A DNA stretch of 64,000 nucleotides from Deltaproteobacteria bacterium (GTDB taxonomy: Bacteria; Desulfobacterota; Desulfomonilia; UBA1062), in NCBI GenBank assembly GCA_018434685.1, contig JAHDOV010000003.1, forward strand, positions 402,302 through 466,301. Direction: 5' to 3'. A model generated the notes under the pieces. It had not been told where the DNA came from. It searched no databases and saw only the letters and a list, made by a program, of their open reading frames with translations. Position numbers and translations under genes: made by a program. Below, piece by piece: positions 8,683 to 17,297 of this stretch. The stretch's first letter is position 1, and each line of letters opens with the position of its first letter.

Positions 8683-9076
8683 GTGCGTTCTCCCCCAGTT
8701 TGAATCCCTTGACCGCCAGCCGTATTCCCGGCGATCCGCTTTCGATGATAGCGCTCTCCAGGAAGAAGACCCCATCGCGATAGGTGGATATGATCTTGGA
8801 CCGGAGTGCATCCAGGTCGTGATCGTAGAGGGTGATGTCGTAATCCACGTTCGTTTTTCGCTCCCTGGAAACCGCTACGAGCCTTTTCCCGTATTCTTTG
8901 AGGACCTCGAGCTTGTCCCCGTAGATCTTCCTCTCGGAGCGCATCTCTACGATGGTCTGATACTTTTTCTCGTTATAGGCTGCCTGCACCTGGGTGGACC
9001 GATAATAGTAACAGGAAGACGTAAAGCTCATGATGCCAATGATTCCTGCAATGATGGCGACGGTGAAGTATCTCAT
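8672..9076 (-). CDS. Pilus biogenesis protein, MshJ/PilO-like
   Basis: The 134-residue protein has an N-terminal membrane helix (residues 2-20) followed by a short coiled-coil-like and alpha/beta periplasmic domain, the PilO/GspM/MshJ plan. Its ATG overlaps the upstream stop in an ATGA and its own 3' end overlaps the next gene by 11 bases, so it is surely part of the operon. Direct sequence similarity is weak and the name depends mostly on position. The Cys near residue 22 is not in a good lipobox. Confidence 0.7.
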   Translation of the reverse strand: MRYFTVAIIAGIIGIMSFTSSCYYYRSTQVQAAYNEKKYQTIVEMRSERKIYGDKLEVLKEYGKRLVAVSRERKTNVDYDITLYDHDLDALRSKIISTYRDGVFFLESAIIESGSPGIRLAVKGFKLGENAHGN

Positions 9077-10479
9077 GGTCTTGTCTCGCACTCCATGGAA
9101 AAGGCCGCCGATTTTTCTGACTGCTGGAAGGTTGCATTGCTGACCGTGTATGTTTCCTGTATCTGAGACATGAATGAGGAAAACGTCCTTTTGGACTGGG
9201 GGTATGCTGCCCCTATGACGCCTGCTATCTCCACGTGCAGAGAGTCGCTAAGCGTTGAGTGTCGCGGTGTCGATTCTCCCGGGAGCCCCGGTGAAGCGGC
9301 AACGGTATCACCCCCTGGGCGGGTGATCTCTATCCTTGTGAGTGAAATGTCGCCTGGAACCTTCTGGGTGATTGAGCCCAGAATCGTATAGAGCTTCGGT
9401 TCTGCCTCGAACTGCTCATACATGCTGATGATGCCGTTGATGTTTGTAAAATCCAGTTCCTTGCAGAGCTCGGTGTAATCCTTCTCCAGGGCGCTGAGGT
9501 TTTGCAGATATGAACGCTGAGCCTCCTGCAGCTTGTTTTCATAGAGCCGGGCCGTTTGGGAGTTGTGAGTCCCGAAGCCGAAGAGCAGAAACGACAGGAG
9601 TATCATGATGGCGGAGATCCCGGTAGAGTATCGGGCATAGGCCGCGCGTTGTTTTGTCAGCTTGAAGCTCCTGGGGGTGAAATCATATCCCCTCGTACAG
9701 ATAGTTCCCATCAGTTCGCTGTCAGGGTGCATGCCGCCATCAGATTTCCCCAAAGAAAATATTTCGGCGTGGATATCTTTTTCCTCCAGATCCTCGAGGG
9801 AGAGCTCTTCCAGGCCGATGGTATAGATGTGCTGAGCCGACTCGTTATAGGAGTTTCTGAGCAGCGAGATCATCTCCCTTATCCCCGATGCTGTTTCCGC
9901 AGGGAGGTCAAAGGATTCGTATTTGTTGATGGTTATGAGGGAATAGATGACGGACTGTTTGGACCCGATGATCCTGACGTAGCGGTGGTCTTCGAAGATT
10001 GTCAGGGTCATTTCCGGGGTTTTTCCGGCAACCGTGGATGCAAGAGCTGCCTCTATGGGACAATAGATGTCCAGAAACGTCTGGTTTTCATCAAGGACGG
10101 CAATCCGGTCGATATCGCCCGCCGGGACAGCCAGATACGAAAATTTTGCCCGCACCTTGTCGATCTCGTGGATCTTCGTGAATGCTACGGCGTAGTCTGC
10201 ATTGAAAAGGCCGGTCTTGTCGATGGTCGATCTGATATGGGCGAGGGTCGCCTCGTTCGTGACACAGGAGAATTCCCCGAGATCCGCATAGATGGTCCTG
10301 GGCGAAAAGCATACCGCTACAGACCTGGCCTTTTTCGCCATGCTCCGCAGTTCTTCGGATGAGAGACGTTCGGCCCTTTCGAGGATTACCCGGTCTTTTG
10401 TTTTCCGATACCAGGCTGCCTTGTGCGTTTCCTCGTCAAGACAGATACTGCAGCCTGTTTTCTTGTCTCGAGCCATCAT
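9073..10479 (-). CDS. Fused PilM-like and PilN-like pilus protein (MshI/GspL architecture)
   Basis: The 468-residue protein has a cytoplasmic region of about 280 residues with features of the degenerate actin-like PilM/MshI domain. One membrane segment follows (about residues 288-310, SAIMILLSFLLFGFG), then a coiled-coil stretch and a periplasmic PilN-like domain (SLTRIEITRPGG, VEIAGVIGAAYPQSKRTFSSFM). GspL of type II secretion has the same one-chain plan, whereas type IVa pili usually keep PilM and PilN separate. Two adjacent ATG codons are possible starts (10479 and 10476); the second has the better distance to GAGG. It lies between a prepilin and the PilO-like gene. Confidence 0.78.
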   Translation of the reverse strand: MMARDKKTGCSICLDEETHKAAWYRKTKDRVILERAERLSSEELRSMAKKARSVAVCFSPRTIYADLGEFSCVTNEATLAHIRSTIDKTGLFNADYAVAFTKIHEIDKVRAKFSYLAVPAGDIDRIAVLDENQTFLDIYCPIEAALASTVAGKTPEMTLTIFEDHRYVRIIGSKQSVIYSLITINKYESFDLPAETASGIREMISLLRNSYNESAQHIYTIGLEELSLEDLEEKDIHAEIFSLGKSDGGMHPDSELMGTICTRGYDFTPRSFKLTKQRAAYARYSTGISAIMILLSFLLFGFGTHNSQTARLYENKLQEAQRSYLQNLSALEKDYTELCKELDFTNINGIISMYEQFEAEPKLYTILGSITQKVPGDISLTRIEITRPGGDTVAASPGLPGESTPRHSTLSDSLHVEIAGVIGAAYPQSKRTFSSFMSQIQETYTVSNATFQQSEKSAAFSMECETRP

Positions 10480-10585
10480 TTCCTCTTATCAGGGGGTGCA
10501 CCGCCAGCGGGTACACCTCGTCTCAGTGAAGCAGCCTTCTCACCTATCATCTCGGATTTTCTTGATGAATTCTTTATACTATTCA

Positions 10586-11245
10586 TTATTCGAACCGCCC
10601 GAACAGGTAGGTCAGACTCACCGCCTCGAGGATATCGTCATACGATGCGGTCTCGGGTGCTCCCGGTTTTTCCAGCTGGTAATTGTCGGCATTATCTAAT
10701 CTGTCGTTATGATTGTCATCATTGGGAGCATCGACGCAGAAATTCTTTCCTGAAGAAAGGACAACAACGGCGGCATGGATATTCCCGCCATCGCAGAACA
10801 GACCGCCAGGGTGTGCCCCGGTGATGAGTTCGCCCAGATGTGTCTTGAATTCGTCTGTGGACGTTGTGACGGTAAGGTACGGGTCAACGGCATAGAAAAG
10901 GGTCTGCAGGTATGCATCGTTCCCGCTGATGCCCAGCGTCGCAAAGGGGAGATAGCCCCGGTAGGTGCCCGAGTTCTCCGAACCGCCGGTGGCAGACCCT
11001 GCATAGGGGAGCCTTCCCGTTGCGAGGGCATACCCGATGATAGCTGTTTTTGCCTCCTTTACGGTTGCGCGGGTCTCCTTTAACTTGTTCTGTTTTACGA
11101 GCATGGGCAGCAGTTCTGCGCCCATGCCCAGCAGGAGTCCCACAATGACAAGAACGAAGGCCAGTTCTATAAGGGTAAAGCCACCCCTGGAACCGGTCGT
11201 CTTTCCCACTGGCCTGACCTGCGGATAAAGACCGGAGACGTTCAT
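10586..11245 (-). CDS. Type IV prepilin-like protein
   Basis: From ATG 11245, supported by AGGAGG, the protein has a long 22-residue basic leader ending Gly-Gly. The mature N-terminus is FTLIELAFVLVIVGLLLGMG with Glu at position 5, a textbook class III signal for the prepilin peptidase. The 219-residue length and a globular part containing two cysteines (FCDG, NFCVDA) suggest a minor or non-classical pilin. An in-frame reading region continues 96 bases upstream, inside the platform gene, but is not expected to be translated. Confidence 0.88.
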   Translation of the reverse strand: MNVSGLYPQVRPVGKTTGSRGGFTLIELAFVLVIVGLLLGMGAELLPMLVKQNKLKETRATVKEAKTAIIGYALATGRLPYAGSATGGSENSGTYRGYLPFATLGISGNDAYLQTLFYAVDPYLTVTTSTDEFKTHLGELITGAHPGGLFCDGGNIHAAVVVLSSGKNFCVDAPNDDNHNDRLDNADNYQLEKPGAPETASYDDILEAVSLTYLFGRFE

Positions 11246-11246
11246 G

Positions 11247-12461
11247 CTATCCTCCTCCGAGCTGTGATATGAGATCATACACCGGCCCGATAAGCGAGAT
11301 GACGATAAATACGAACAGCCCCCCCGAGAGTGCCATGACAATAGGCTCGATCATCTTGCCCATTATGTCGACGAAGCGGGAGGTCTTTTCCTGGTAGGTG
11401 TCTGCCAGATAGCTCATCCGCTGATCAAGCGTCCCGGTACTCTCCCCCACGCTGACCATCCGAAGGGTGATGGCGTCGAAGAACCGGGTCTGGGAAAAAG
11501 CGCTCAACAGAGAGTCTCCTGTGCCGGTCGATTTCTTGATGCCATGGATGACGTCCCTGAATGCGGGATTTCTCATGGTGGTCCCCAGCACCTCGAAACA
11601 CTTCGTGATGGTAACCCCCGAGTGCAACATCAGTGAAAGATTCGAGAAGAACAGGGTGAGGTTGGAATACTTGATGAGCTCACCGGCTATGGGGATCCTG
11701 AAATACAGACGGGAAAGCAGGAGGTGGGTCCGTTCATTTTTCTTCATGAGAAAGATGGTGCAGGCGAGGGCGATAACGCTCAGGGGGAACAGAAACCAGT
11801 TCTGTTCGGACAATCTGACGAAGTAAACCAGTTTCCTCGTTATTTCCGGCAGGACCACATCCATTTCGTTAAAGGTCTCCACGAGCCGCGGCAGAACGAA
11901 ATAGAGCCAGAAGACGGTGACCGCACCCATGGCGCTTATGACAAAGGCGGGATAGATGAGTGCCCTCTTGGTCTGGGATACGATATCGTCGAGCTTTTTG
12001 AGGTGCTCCGCCGTATTTTTGAGCGCTTCCTGGATGGTGCCGGTTTCCTCTCCGATATTGCAGAAAAAGACCAGCATCCGGGGGAACACCGAAGAATCCT
12101 GTGCAAAGGACGCGGAAAGGGACTCCCCCCCCGCAATCTTCTGGATTACCTGCTCCAGGGCCTTCTTCAGCCGCTTGTTCCTGATGGTGTCCTTGATGCT
12201 CTCGATGGATTCGAGCAGCGGTAATCCGCTGCCGATCAAGGTGGACAGAGCGTCACAGAACTCCACGATGTCCATCCGGACAACCTTTGGCTGGAACAGT
12301 TTTTCCATTTCGTCCAGGACAAAAAATCTTTTTTCTTTATACCTGAGCAGGATGAAATCCTGTGATGAAAGGGTATCCATCAGTGCCTGAATATTCTCGA
12401 AATGCCCCTTTCCCTTGAAGACGGCCCCATCCCGGGTGAGCGCCGAGTAAGCAAACAGCAT
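11247..12461 (-). CDS. mshG: Pilus inner-membrane platform protein MshG (PilC/GspF family)
   Basis: Platform proteins connect the assembly ATPase to the growing pilus. The 404-residue protein has the two repeated GspF domains, beginning at about residues 66 and 269, with the conserved LSTLIGSGLPLLES and LMLHSGVTITKCFEVL segments. Three membrane helices are visible (about 165-190, 217-236, 375-395). Its start overlaps the ATPase stop by one base (TAATG). Confidence 0.93.
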   Translation of the reverse strand: MLFAYSALTRDGAVFKGKGHFENIQALMDTLSSQDFILLRYKEKRFFVLDEMEKLFQPKVVRMDIVEFCDALSTLIGSGLPLLESIESIKDTIRNKRLKKALEQVIQKIAGGESLSASFAQDSSVFPRMLVFFCNIGEETGTIQEALKNTAEHLKKLDDIVSQTKRALIYPAFVISAMGAVTVFWLYFVLPRLVETFNEMDVVLPEITRKLVYFVRLSEQNWFLFPLSVIALACTIFLMKKNERTHLLLSRLYFRIPIAGELIKYSNLTLFFSNLSLMLHSGVTITKCFEVLGTTMRNPAFRDVIHGIKKSTGTGDSLLSAFSQTRFFDAITLRMVSVGESTGTLDQRMSYLADTYQEKTSRFVDIMGKMIEPIVMALSGGLFVFIVISLIGPVYDLISQLGGG

Positions 12462-14095
12462 TATCGCAGCACCCTCCTGGCTTCTTCAAAACTGGTCTTT
12501 CCGGAGATGATCTTGCGCGCGGCATCGCCCGAGAGCGTGTACATCCCCTCCTCGATCGCCTTTTCCTTGATCTCGAAAGGGTGTGCCCCGGTGGAGATGA
12601 GTTTCTCGATCTCCTTGGAGACAACGAGGATTTCCGCCACCATGATTCTGCCCAGAAACCCGGTCGACAGACACTGCGGGCAACCTCTGGGCGAATAGAC
12701 CTTTGTCCCGGGGGCAATCCCGAAGAGCCGGTGTTCCTCCGGTCCCGAGACGCCTTCCTCCTTGCAGTAGGGGCAGAGCGACCGGACCAGTCTCTGGGCG
12801 ATCACACACAGCAGGGACGAGGAGATCATGTAGTCCCGCATACCGAGATCCTTGAGCCTGGGTATGGCGCCCACTGCATCGTTTGCATGTACCGTGGACA
12901 GGACGAGATGACCGGTCTGGGCAGCCCTGAGTCCCATGGTAGCGGTATCGGCATCACGGATTTCGCCGATGAGGATGACGTCCGGATCCTGTCGCAGGAA
13001 GGCCCGTACCGCAGAGGCGAACACGTAGCCGGCCTTTTCGTTCACCTGGGTCTGACGGATGAGGGGAAACCGGTATTCAATAGGATCTTCCACGGTGACG
13101 ACGTTCTTCTCGATGGAATTGATCTCCCGCAGGGAGGCGTAGAGCGTGGTGGTCTTGCCGGATCCCGTGGGGCCTGATACCAGGATCATGCCGAACGGTT
13201 TGAGCAGGGTGTCCTTGACCTTTGCACTATCATCTTCGGCAAGGCCGAGACTTTTCAGGTTGTAGAGTTCCTCCGAACTTGAAAGGATGCGCATGACCAT
13301 GTTCTCTCCATGGGAGACGCGCAGTGTCGAGACCCGCATGTCATACTTCTCATTGAGGAAATCAAAGGCAAGTCGGCCATCCTGGGGTTTTCTCTGCTCG
13401 GAGATATCCATGTCCGCCTTGACCTTGAGGGTCGAGACGATGCGCGGGTGGAGCTCGGAGGGGAAGGTGTAGAAGGGGTAGAGGATGCCGTCTATCCGGT
13501 AGTAGATCTGGGTAGTCTTGCTTGTGGGCGTGATGTGGATATCGGTTGCCCGGGAATTTATGGCAGACATGAGAAGGAGACTGCACAGCCGCTCCGTATC
13601 CACGTCGTGTGAACTGCGTTTTGCATGCTCGAGCTGTTCCCTGATCTCGTCTTCCAGGGGGTGTTCCAAGAGGTAGTAGTCCTTTTCGATATGGGTGCTT
13701 ATCTGCGAAGACGAGGCCACGACACAAGTGATCTTTTTTTTCGATATGCGCGAAGCAAGGTCGAGCAGTTTTGAATTGTCCGGCTCGTTCAGGGCTATGG
13801 TGAGCATGCCGTCATCCACGGCAACGGGAAGCAGGGAATTGTCCTTGGCGAACTGCAGGGGCAGAGATCTCAATGCCTCCTTCTGCGGCGAATAGTTCCT
13901 CAGTTCCAGGAAATCCACCTGCGACTGCTTTGCTATGGCCTGGGCAAGCTCGGTCTGGGTCACGAGTCCGAGACGAAGGAGTACGTCCCCCACTCGTTCT
14001 CTGGTTGCCTGCTGTTCTTTCAGGGCAAGCCCGATCTCCTGGTCTGTGATGATGCCTTCATCCTTGAGCAGATCGCCTATACGTTTCTTTTCCAT
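12461..14095 (-). CDS. mshE: Pilus assembly ATPase MshE with c-di-GMP-binding type N-terminus
   Basis: This is the hexameric ATPase that powers pilus extension. The N-terminus holds two tandem MshEN-like units, RIGDLLKDEGIITDQEI... and RVGDVLLRLGLVTQTEL..., each with the R-x-G-x-x-L, G-[IL]-[IV] and final A-x-x-x-Q spacing known to bind c-di-GMP. The ATPase core has Walker A GPTGSGKTTT, an Asp box, Walker B (VILIGEIRD) and a four-Cys zinc motif (CPYC...CPQC). The start at 14095 places MEKKRIGDLL at the N-terminus; ATG 14104 is also possible. Length is 544 residues. Confidence 0.93.
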   Translation of the reverse strand: MEKKRIGDLLKDEGIITDQEIGLALKEQQATRERVGDVLLRLGLVTQTELAQAIAKQSQVDFLELRNYSPQKEALRSLPLQFAKDNSLLPVAVDDGMLTIALNEPDNSKLLDLASRISKKKITCVVASSSQISTHIEKDYYLLEHPLEDEIREQLEHAKRSSHDVDTERLCSLLLMSAINSRATDIHITPTSKTTQIYYRIDGILYPFYTFPSELHPRIVSTLKVKADMDISEQRKPQDGRLAFDFLNEKYDMRVSTLRVSHGENMVMRILSSSEELYNLKSLGLAEDDSAKVKDTLLKPFGMILVSGPTGSGKTTTLYASLREINSIEKNVVTVEDPIEYRFPLIRQTQVNEKAGYVFASAVRAFLRQDPDVILIGEIRDADTATMGLRAAQTGHLVLSTVHANDAVGAIPRLKDLGMRDYMISSSLLCVIAQRLVRSLCPYCKEEGVSGPEEHRLFGIAPGTKVYSPRGCPQCLSTGFLGRIMVAEILVVSKEIEKLISTGAHPFEIKEKAIEEGMYTLSGDAARKIISGKTSFEEARRVLR

Positions 14096-14337
14096 ACAAT
14101 CCATCCGTTCAGGTACGTATCCGTTCCGTCGAGTTTGCACAGGCACAGCTGTACGATCCTGCAGCAGGAGATGCGTCGAGCTGTACCCTATGCAAAGAGG
14201 GGCTGGGAGTCAGCTGACGGTTTTGACAGCGGAGTGTTCCCATTGCCTGGTTTCTACCCGAAATGAGCAGCGCCTTAAGCCTTTCCGGTTGCTAGGCACA
14301 CCCGGAGGTGTGTCTGGCCCGGCTGCGTCCCGCCTGG

Positions 14338-14910
14338 TTACATGCGCCAGTACAGGGTCTTTGCAGCGGTATTCGTGTATACCTGGTTGGCCCGTATGGA
14401 TCCCGTATTATAGACCCCGTCATCATATTTTATGTCAATGAGCTCTGCAACCTCGGCGGGTATGTTCAGGAAGGTGGACCAGTTATCCTGTACCCCGTTG
14501 ATGTTCTGCCACAGGATATACATGGAGCCGCCGAATGCGTTTGTCGGTTCACTGCCTGCGGCACCGTCATAATCGCCGTTGATGATGTTTGCCAGAACGA
14601 GATCCTCGAAGAGCCAGTATCGTTCATTGTTGTTGATCTGTCCGTTGGGGGTGTTGGGATTGTCATGGGTATCCCCGCTAGGGCTGTTTGTCAGGTTCTC
14701 GTCCCCAGGATACATGCCGTATTTGTCATAGAACGTATAGAAGGCGGCAGTGAGGGATTCTTTCTGGTTCACGAGTTTTTTGACCTTTGCATTCTGAATG
14801 AGGGCCTCTCCCTTGAGTACCCCGGTAATCAGCAGCCCGACAATGACCAGCACCAGTGCCAGCTCCACAAGGGTAAATCCATGTTTGCCTCTGTGAATCC
14901 ATCTGTTCAT
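14338..14910 (-). CDS. Type IV prepilin-like protein
   Basis: The 190-residue protein has a short leader MNRWIHRGKHG cleaved before FTLVELALVLVIVGLLITGV, with Glu5. The globular domain begins with a YDKYGMYPGDENLTN segment, as in several minor pilins, and is Asn-rich. AAGGAGG precedes the ATG. It is the first gene after the adhesin-like gene and is followed by a 242-base gap before mshE. It could be the major subunit or a priming pilin; sequence alone does not decide. Confidence 0.88.
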   Translation of the reverse strand: MNRWIHRGKHGFTLVELALVLVIVGLLITGVLKGEALIQNAKVKKLVNQKESLTAAFYTFYDKYGMYPGDENLTNSPSGDTHDNPNTPNGQINNNERYWLFEDLVLANIINGDYDGAAGSEPTNAFGGSMYILWQNINGVQDNWSTFLNIPAEVAELIDIKYDDGVYNTGSIRANQVYTNTAAKTLYWRM

Positions 14911-14972
14911 AGGTTCCTCCTTAATTCAATGGGTTATTTCTGTGTATTCGGTTTTTCACTGATTAAAATTAA

Positions 14973-15002
14973 ATCATTGTTCACGGATCGCCTAAGAATC
15001 AA
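14973..15002 (-). promoter_or_regulatory. Possible internal promoter ahead of the second prepilin
   Basis: Minus strand TTGATT (15002-14997), an 18-base spacer and AATGAT (14978-14973), each matching the consensus at four of six. It would begin transcription about 60 bases before the prepilin start, inside a 236-base gap in the operon. Weak evidence. Confidence 0.3.
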
Positions 15003-15146
15003 GGCGCGCTGGGATAGAGGGGGGATGACGGGGCAGGAGAGGGTGGAGGTTCTGCTCGAGACTGAAATGAAGAAAAGCTGTTTTATCAGTATGTCAGGCA
15101 GGAAACTGGTATGCATTCAACAAGGGGGATAGAACTCTGCCGTGCA

Positions 15147-17297
15147 TCAGGGACTGTTCAGTATCCTCTTCGAGCCCAGTGGACAGAAACTCACCCCTTC
15201 AAGGGAGGAGATATCCTCATCGTAGAGTTTCATATGCCACGAGGCATACTCGATCTTCTTCTGCCTCAGATCGATTGCCGGTCCGAAGACCTTTCCGGGA
15301 CAGAGCACCTTCTCGAGCAGGGTCTCTCCGGTGAGGGCATCGAGGACCAGGAGGTACGACTGCCCGGTGTCGATCCCTTCGCAGCCTTGTTCCCTGTTCC
15401 ATGCCGAGAGATATACCCGGGAATCCATGACCACGGCATTCTCGTACGTGCCGTTGTCGAGAGGCCTGGACCAGAGGGTTCCGACAGGTGTGATGCACGT
15501 GGCGCGCTGAGGGGTGAATGCAAGGACATGGAGTGCTTTGCGCCAGCCGAACGTGCGGATGTCGCACACGGGGCCTGCCTCGCCGGTAGACAGGACATCC
15601 TTCATGGCGAGATCCTGGTCGAAGATGAAGATCATGCCCGATGTCGTCCCCGCAAGGACGATGCCCAGGCACGGATCATACCGAAGGGACGATATTGAGG
15701 CGCCGGTGGAGCCCGATGACTGGAATATACCGGTATCCAGGGACAGGGAGGTGATGGTGTCCCCCTGTGCGATGTATGCACTGGTGAGAGACAGTTCGAA
15801 GAGATCGCCGGGCTGTCTCCAGATGATCGCCGGCCCCTGCCCGAGGGCATGGATGTACCCGGCCCGGTTCGGTCCCGCCACGATAGTGGATCCCCGCTGG
15901 ACAACCTTTCCTCCGATTCCCCTGATCACCCACGCGAGATCATCGGTGAGAGGGTCTATTAAGAGGAGATAATCCCTGGACGTGGAACAGACGATGCCCG
16001 TCTCGGAGGTGTACGCAGAGGTCGCGGGCCCGCTGAGGCAGGCCCGGGGAAGCACGGAGAGGTACAGCGGATCGTACGGGCCTGCCTGATAGTATACCGG
16101 AGAGGTCCTGTTGAGCCAGCCGGGGTCAAAGGTGCCGGCGCTGTTGGTGAGAAACTGTCCCGTGGTATTGCACAGCGACCTCATCAGGCATACATAATCC
16201 GGCATGGACAGCACGGACTGTCTCGACGGAAGGAACTCTCCGCCGCCTTTATTCGCCACCTCCCGGAGGAAGGCCGTATCCGGGCCTATTGTATGGACGC
16301 GGACATTGACGGACGAGGCGTATGCCGCCACATCGTCCAGGCAGTGCGATCCGGGGCCTTCGATGGCGCAGTCCTGCGGATTGCCGTCGGCATCGAAGTC
16401 CTGAAGCCATCCGGGAAGATTGCCGTCATGTACTGCAATACCGCCCGATGCCACGATGATATGCCTGCCGGATACGCATGCCTCGGGAAAATCGTCGAGG
16501 AGCTGCGCCAGGGATTCAGCCAGGGGGGACTGGGCGGCAGTAGGGTGGAGCGTTTCCAGGGCGCCATGCAGTGCCCTGATATCGCGGGTAAATGGTTGAA
16601 CGAGACCCCCGGAGGTGCTGGCAATGGCGATGGTGCACATGTCGAGCCCTTCCAGGAGGTCGTTGATGTATGAACGGACAAAGGTCCAGCAGGAAAGATT
16701 CCCCCCGAGACCCATGGCATCGCTCGCCGGGAAGTATGCATTGCCGTAGTCTCCCCGGAAAAAGGTTCCCTCGGTGGAATAGGCGGAACCGGAGACATCG
16801 TCCCGGTAGGCTGCCGGAACGATCTCTCCGGTCGTGTACTCGAGATAGATCCGTTCTCCGTCATAGTCCTTCCCGCAGGAGGCTCGCATGGCCTGGGAAT
16901 CATCGACAAGGATGATGACGTGCGGACTGCAGAAGGAGAGTGCCGGATCGTTCACCACTGTCCAGGGCTGTTCGCTGAGGGCAGCGCGCCAGGAAAAGGA
17001 ACACTCGTCCCCCCAGGTCTTTTCTAGGAGATCTGTCGTGAATGCGGCATGATCCCAGCCCTCAGGTGCATCTACGGTCTTCAGGGCGGTCTCGGGAGGG
17101 GTCTCCTTCAGCTCCGGGGCGTGCGTTTTCCTGAGCAGGGAGTGGAAGGCCGCACCCGATCTGATATTGTACTTGATGAGAGCCAGTGCAGACAGAGAGG
17201 CTGCCTGGATGACGCAGACCAGTATGAGCACATAAACAAGTACCCAGCCGGAGCTATCTGAGGACAAACGGATAGGATATGTCTTTGAGTGTGCCAT
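15147..17297 (-). CDS. Putative pilus tip adhesin: PilX-like N-terminus joined to VWA and propeller-like region (PilY1-like)
   Basis: The protein has 716 residues from ATG 17297. It starts with a 17-residue leader ending in Gly, then WVLVYVLILVCVIQAASLSA (18-37), a hydrophobic helix like those of PilX/GspK-type minor pilins lacking Glu5. A VWA domain follows (about 126-385) with a partial metal site D132-D-S134-Q-A136, the last Ser being replaced by Ala. The C-terminal 280 residues hold propeller-like strands with D-x-x-T-G turns (VLDALTGETLLEK). PilY1 adhesins have the same VWA-then-propeller order but usually a Sec signal peptide and more than 1,000 residues. Its start overlaps the PilW-like gene by 44 bases. 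Domain calls are by pattern only. Confidence 0.72.
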   Translation of the reverse strand: MAHSKTYPIRLSSDSSGWVLVYVLILVCVIQAASLSALALIKYNIRSGAAFHSLLRKTHAPELKETPPETALKTVDAPEGWDHAAFTTDLLEKTWGDECSFSWRAALSEQPWTVVNDPALSFCSPHVIILVDDSQAMRASCGKDYDGERIYLEYTTGEIVPAAYRDDVSGSAYSTEGTFFRGDYGNAYFPASDAMGLGGNLSCWTFVRSYINDLLEGLDMCTIAIASTSGGLVQPFTRDIRALHGALETLHPTAAQSPLAESLAQLLDDFPEACVSGRHIIVASGGIAVHDGNLPGWLQDFDADGNPQDCAIEGPGSHCLDDVAAYASSVNVRVHTIGPDTAFLREVANKGGGEFLPSRQSVLSMPDYVCLMRSLCNTTGQFLTNSAGTFDPGWLNRTSPVYYQAGPYDPLYLSVLPRACLSGPATSAYTSETGIVCSTSRDYLLLIDPLTDDLAWVIRGIGGKVVQRGSTIVAGPNRAGYIHALGQGPAIIWRQPGDLFELSLTSAYIAQGDTITSLSLDTGIFQSSGSTGASISSLRYDPCLGIVLAGTTSGMIFIFDQDLAMKDVLSTGEAGPVCDIRTFGWRKALHVLAFTPQRATCITPVGTLWSRPLDNGTYENAVVMDSRVYLSAWNREQGCEGIDTGQSYLLVLDALTGETLLEKVLCPGKVFGPAIDLRQKKIEYASWHMKLYDEDISSLEGVSFCPLGSKRILNSP

